Below are positions 41,480 through 44,520 of a stretch of DNA of 44,520 nucleotides, piece after piece (the first letter of the stretch is position 1; each line of letters begins with the position of its first letter). The position numbers and the translations under genes were made by a program. The stretch comes from GAS188 sp044445965 (lineage in GTDB: Bacteria; Pseudomonadota; Alphaproteobacteria; Rhizobiales; Beijerinckiaceae), in contig JBIOEJ010000036.1 in the NCBI GenBank assembly GCA_044445965.1, forward strand, positions 1 to 44,520, read 5' to 3'. The notes under the pieces were generated by a model that was given only the letters and a program-made list of their open reading frames with translations, had not been told where the DNA came from and made no database searches.

Positions 41480-43096
41480 GTGCGACGCGTTACTGCTGAG
41501 GAAGCCGTCAAGGTCATCCGTTCGGGCGACACCATCCTGGTCGGCGGCTCGGGGGGCGGCCATGCCGTGCCGGAAGCACTGATGGCCGCGCTCGGCCGCC
41601 GCTTCCTGGCGGAGGGCCTGCCGCGCGACATCACCGCGCTGCATCCGGTCGGCATCGGCGACGGCGCGACGCTCGGCGCCAATCATTTCGCCCATGAGGG
41701 CCTCCTGAAGCGGATCGTCTGCGGCACTTTCGTCAACTCGCCGAAGGTGTCCGAGCTCGCCATCGCCGAGAAGATCGACGGCTACACCTTGCCGCAAGGC
41801 GCGCTGTCGCAGCTCATGCGCGAGATGGCGGCCGGCAGGCCAGGCCTGCTCACCAAGACGGGGCTGCACACCTTCGTCGATCCGCGTCATGGCGGCGGGC
41901 GCCAGAGCGAACGCGCCCCGAACGACCTCGTCGAGCTCGTCAATTTCCGCGGCGAGGACTACCTCTTCTACAAGCCCTACCCTATCGATGTCTGTTTCCT
42001 GCGCGGCACCACGGCGGACGAGGACGGCAACGTCACCATGGAGCAGGAGGCCGTATTCTGCGAGATGCTGTCGGAAGCGCAGGCGACGAAGCGCTGCGGC
42101 GGCATCGTCATCGTCCAGGTACGCCGCATGGCCAAGCGCGGCACCTTGCCGGCAAAGCAGGTGAAGATACCCGGCATCCTGGTCGATCTCGTCATCGTCG
42201 AGCCCGACCAGCGGCAGACCTATGAGACGCAGTTCAGCCCTTCCTATGCGGGCGAGCTGCGCGTGCCGCTCTCGGATATCCCGGTGCTGCCGCTCGATGC
42301 GCGCAAGGTGATCGCGCGGCGCGCCGCCATGGAGCTCTTCCCCGGCGCCATCTGCAATCTCGGCTCCGGCGTCTGCACCGGCATCGCCAATGTGGCGGCC
42401 GAGGAGGAGGCGCTCGACGAGGTGTGCCTGACGAATGAACAAGGTCTCATCGGCGGCGCGCCGGCCTCGGGCGGCGATGCCGGCGCCTCGCGCAACTACG
42501 CCGCGATGATCGATCAGCCCTATCAGTTCGACTTCTACGATGGGGGCGGGCTCGACCTTGCCTTCCTGTCCTTCGCCGAGGTCGATGCGGAAGGAAACGT
42601 CAATGTCAGCCGATTCGGCGGGCGCATTATCGGGCCTGGAGGCTTCATCAATATCAGCCAGAATGCGGCTTGCGTCGTCTTCTGCGGCACCTTCACGGCC
42701 GGCAAGATGGAGGTCTCCTGGCCTCGCGGCGTGACGGCGATCAAGCGCGACGGCGCTCATCACAAGTTCGTGCCTAAGGTCGAGCAGATCACCTATAGCG
42801 GGCGCTTCGGCCGCGAGCGCAGGCAGAAGGTGCTCTACGTGACCGAGCGGGCGGTGTTCCGGCTCGCGGCGGCCGGCCTCGAGCTGATCGAGATCGCGCC
42901 CGGCATCGATCTCGAGAGCGACGTGCTCGGGCGCATGGGCTTCAGGCCGGCCATCGCGCCGAGGCTCGAGACGATGGACAGGCGACTGTTCCGGCCGGCC
43001 CCTCTGGGGCTCGCGGCCGAGATCGCCAAGCGGCCGCCTCGCGCCGCCTCGCCGCATTTGCGGCTCCTCGACCAGCCCCCGGTCGCCGCCCAATGA
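41480..43096 (+). CDS. Acyl-CoA:carboxylate CoA-transferase (family I, propionate CoA-transferase-like)
   Basis: A 538-residue protein carrying both alpha- and beta-like halves in one chain. The N-terminal half has AVKVIRSGDTILVGGSGGGHAVPEALMAAL, with FLRGTTADEDGNVTMEQE further on. The C-terminal half has NLGSGVCTGIANVAAEEEALDEVCLTNEQGLIGG, with the catalytic Glu at about residue 320 that forms the glutamyl-CoA thioester, then VNVSRFGGRIIGPGGFINISQNA. It would activate the island's imported acid by taking CoA from a donor. The GTG start 41480 has GAAGAGGAAG upstream. It lies 24 bases after the ATPase gene and overlaps the aroE-like gene (ATGA), so it belongs to the transport operon. Confidence 0.92.
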   Translation: MRRVTAEEAVKVIRSGDTILVGGSGGGHAVPEALMAALGRRFLAEGLPRDITALHPVGIGDGATLGANHFAHEGLLKRIVCGTFVNSPKVSELAIAEKIDGYTLPQGALSQLMREMAAGRPGLLTKTGLHTFVDPRHGGGRQSERAPNDLVELVNFRGEDYLFYKPYPIDVCFLRGTTADEDGNVTMEQEAVFCEMLSEAQATKRCGGIVIVQVRRMAKRGTLPAKQVKIPGILVDLVIVEPDQRQTYETQFSPSYAGELRVPLSDIPVLPLDARKVIARRAAMELFPGAICNLGSGVCTGIANVAAEEEALDEVCLTNEQGLIGGAPASGGDAGASRNYAAMIDQPYQFDFYDGGGLDLAFLSFAEVDAEGNVNVSRFGGRIIGPGGFINISQNAACVVFCGTFTAGKMEVSWPRGVTAIKRDGAHHKFVPKVEQITYSGRFGRERRQKVLYVTERAVFRLAAAGLELIEIAPGIDLESDVLGRMGFRPAIAPRLETMDRRLFRPAPLGLAAEIAKRPPRAASPHLRLLDQPPVAAQ

Positions 43097-43911
43097 ACGA
43101 CGCATCCGCTCCGCAACCCCTCATCGACGGCTCGACGCGGCTCTTCGGCATCATCGGCGATCCGATCGAGCAGGTGAAATCCCCGCTCGTCTTCAATCCG
43201 CGCTTCAAGGCGGCGGGACTGGATGCGGTGCTCGTGCCGCTGCATGTGCTGCCCGACCGGTTCGAGGCGACCGTGCGCGGCCTGATGGCGCTCGGCAACC
43301 TCGACGGCATCGTCGTCACCGTGCCCTACAAGGCGCGGGCCCTGTCGCTCGTCGACGAGGTCATGCCGACCGGTCGAAGGGTCGGCGCCATCAACGCCAT
43401 GCGCCGGGAGGCAGGCGGGCGCTGGACGGGCGACATGTTCGATGGGCGCGGCCTCGTGCGGGGCCTTGCCGATGAGGGCATAACGGTCGAGGAGCGCCGC
43501 GTGATGCTGATCGGCGCGGGCGGCGCCGGCAGCGCCGTCGCGATCGCCTTCGCGGAGGCCGGTGCGGCCGCCATCACCATCCACGATCTCGATGGCGCGA
43601 AAGCCTCGAGCCTCGCCGCGCGGGTGGCGCAAGCCTATCCTTCCTGCCAGGCGCGGGTCGGTAAGCCGGAAGCTTCTGGATACGACATCGTCGTCAACGC
43701 CACGCCCATCGGCATGGCGCCGGGCGACGGATTGCCGGCGGAGATCGGCAGGCTCGATCCCGCGCAGCTCGTCGTCGATGTGATCGCCAAGCCCGAGGTG
43801 ACGCCGCTCCTCGCCAAGGCGCGCGCGCGTGGCTGCCGCACGATCGGCGGCAAGACCATGCTCGCGGGCCAAGTGGCCGAGCTCGAGAAATTCTTCCGGA
43901 TTGGAGGTTAG
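43093..43911 (+). CDS. Shikimate/quinate dehydrogenase-like protein (AroE family paralog)
   Basis: 272 residues. The substrate-domain motifs are present: GDPIEQVKSPLVFNPRF, catalytic Lys80 in VVTVPYKARAL, and Asp117 in GDMFDGRGLV. The NAD(P) fold has MLIGAGGAGSAVAIAFAEAGA, and DLDGAKASSLA where an NADP-binding Arg is often found; an Asp at the strand end hints at NAD. NATPIGM and GGKTMLAGQ are also typical. Its place between a CoA transferase and a MaoC hydratase argues against house-keeping aromatic biosynthesis and for a catabolic role on a cyclic or hydroxylated acid. It overlaps both the gene before (ATGA) and nearly the gene after (2 bases). Confidence 0.9.
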   Translation: MNDASAPQPLIDGSTRLFGIIGDPIEQVKSPLVFNPRFKAAGLDAVLVPLHVLPDRFEATVRGLMALGNLDGIVVTVPYKARALSLVDEVMPTGRRVGAINAMRREAGGRWTGDMFDGRGLVRGLADEGITVEERRVMLIGAGGAGSAVAIAFAEAGAAAITIHDLDGAKASSLAARVAQAYPSCQARVGKPEASGYDIVVNATPIGMAPGDGLPAEIGRLDPAQLVVDVIAKPEVTPLLAKARARGCRTIGGKTMLAGQVAELEKFFRIGG

Positions 43912-43913
43912 AC

Positions 43914-44354
43914 ATGGCAATCGAAACGCATATCGAGGTCGGCGAAAAGGCCGAATACACGCGCACCATCAGCGAGGCCGACATACTCGGATTCGCGGAG
44001 ATCAGCGGCGATCACGCACCCATCCATGTCGATGAGGCCTATGCGCGCAGCACGGCCTTTGGGCGGCGCATTGCCCACGGGGCGCTGATGATGGGGCTGT
44101 TGTCGGCGACCTCCACGGTGATCTCGGAGCGCTCGACGAAGCGCGGCGCGACGCATGTGCCGGTGTCGCTCGGCTATGACAAGATCCGCATCATTCACCC
44201 GGTCTTCATCGACGACACGGTCACCGCCCGCTACACCGTGGAGGCCGTAGACAAGGAGGCCGGCCGGGCGCGGTCGAAGGTCGAGATCGTCAATCAGAAC
44301 GGCGAGCTCTGCCTCGTCGGCACTCATGTGCTGAAATGGGTCGCGCCGCGTTGA
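43914..44354 (+). CDS. MaoC-like (R)-specific enoyl-CoA hydratase
   Basis: 146 residues, single hot-dog fold. The hydratase motif is complete: ISGDHAPIHVDEAYARSTAFGRRIAHGALMMGLLS, with the catalytic Asp33 and His38. The C-terminal strands VTARYTVEAVDKEAGRARSKVEIVNQNG are typical. It hydrates a trans-2-enoyl-CoA to the (R)-3-hydroxyacyl-CoA. The ribosome site GGAGG lies in the last codons of the aroE-like gene. It is the last gene of the operon that begins at the DppB-like permease. A weak hairpin follows. Confidence 0.92.
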   Translation: MAIETHIEVGEKAEYTRTISEADILGFAEISGDHAPIHVDEAYARSTAFGRRIAHGALMMGLLSATSTVISERSTKRGATHVPVSLGYDKIRIIHPVFIDDTVTARYTVEAVDKEAGRARSKVEIVNQNGELCLVGTHVLKWVAPR

Positions 44355-44355
44355 T

Positions 44356-44371
44356 GGAGGGTGCCCCCTCC
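44356..44371 (+). terminator. Weak hairpin at the end of the transport/catabolic operon
   Basis: GGAGGG (44356-44361), TGCC, CCCTCC (44366-44371), right after the MaoC stop and without a strong T-tract. It lies between converging genes. Confidence 0.35.
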
Positions 44372-44398
44372 CTTCTCCCGCCCTTGGCGCTGTTCGAT

Positions 44399-44520
44399 TC
44401 ACACATCTTTTGGGCCGAGTTGATGGCCATATTTGATGAGTTGGAAGTCCTCCAAGCCACGGCGCATGACCATGGGACCTGGTTTTCCGTAATAGCCGTC
44501 CCAAGCCCCGAGGCGGGCGA
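44399..44520 (-). mobile_element. IS4-type transposase, C-terminal end only (continues beyond the window)
   Basis: The minus strand encodes about 40 residues ending at the stop 44401-44399: RLGAWDGYYGKPGPMVMRRG, then LEDFQLIKYGHQLGPKDV. The WxGYYGKPGPxVMxRGxxxFQxIK pattern is the C-terminus of IS4-family (IS50-like) DDE transposases. The rest, including the catalytic residues, is outside the window. CTGTTCGATTCACACA at 44390-44405 may be the inverted-repeat end of the element; this cannot be checked without the other end. An unrelated frame over the same bases (43908-44504) is a shadow. Confidence 0.75.

Noticed and set aside
43908..44504. A 198-residue minus-strand frame at the right edge
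   Set aside because: Over 44399-44520 the transposase end is in another frame, and the rest is antisense to the MaoC hydratase.

Overview
The window reads as a high-GC alphaproteobacterial chromosome, most likely Hyphomicrobiales (Rhizobiales). The evidence is GC-rich codon use throughout, an lptC-lptA-lptB block whose LptB carries the long acidic/proline N-terminal extension seen in that order, two complete tRNA genes with encoded CCA, and several families of short palindromic intergenic repeats. I cannot name the genus. Coding density is high, and most neighbouring genes overlap by 4 bases (ATGA or GTGA).

Layout. 1-4.7 kb: 5'-truncated comM, a RidA-family gene, an aldehyde dehydrogenase and a cyclase-family hydrolase, all on +. 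4.8-10.2 kb (-): an RpiR regulator followed by a sugar-type (CUT1) ABC system. This has a Tat-type binding protein, a D-cysteine desulfhydrase-like PLP enzyme, a collapsed enolase-superfamily remnant and two permeases, but no ATPase. 10.3-11.8 kb (+): a stub of an FAD amine/D-amino-acid oxidase and two unrecognised genes. 12-13 kb (-): an alpha/beta hydrolase and a CAU tRNA. 13.2-15.7 kb (+): a branched-chain amino-acid type binding protein and a LivF-type ATPase separated by a 243-base palindromic element. 16-18.6 kb (+): lptC, lptA, lptB. 18.7-20 kb (-): pcaH-pcaG. 20.1-21.9 kb (+): a GST-like protein and a glycosyltransferase. 22.1-25.5 kb (-): an AzgA-type purine permease and adenine deaminase, which together form a purine-salvage pair. 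25.6-27.9 kb: YefM-YoeB, an inositol monophosphatase-family gene, then a FitAB/VapBC-type toxin-antitoxin pair beside tRNA-Pro(CGG).

28-44.4 kb looks like one catabolic island. A peptide-type binding protein lies at the left edge. A LacI regulator sits in the middle, next to a crotonase / Gfo-Idh-MocA / 2-hydroxyacid dehydrogenase operon. An acyl-CoA dehydrogenase-SDR operon faces a Dpp-type permease-permease-fused double ATPase operon, which is followed by a CoA transferase, a shikimate-dehydrogenase-like enzyme and a MaoC hydratase. Two near-identical 18-base palindromes with a central CG lie upstream of the binding protein and upstream of the acyl-CoA dehydrogenase. I infer that these are operators of the LacI protein and that they tie the distant binding protein to its permeases. 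The enzyme set suggests uptake, CoA activation and beta-oxidation-like breakdown of a hydroxylated or alicyclic acid; the substrate is unknown.

The window ends in the 3' end of an IS4-type transposase gene on the minus strand. The most unusual structures are a palindromic intergenic repeat translated in frame as the linker of the double ATPase, an enolase remnant kept open between two translationally coupled genes, a triple 18-base repeat at the lptC/lptA junction, a 5 x 17-base tandem repeat, and a toxin-antitoxin promoter whose operator sits between -35 and -10 with a predicted leaderless start.
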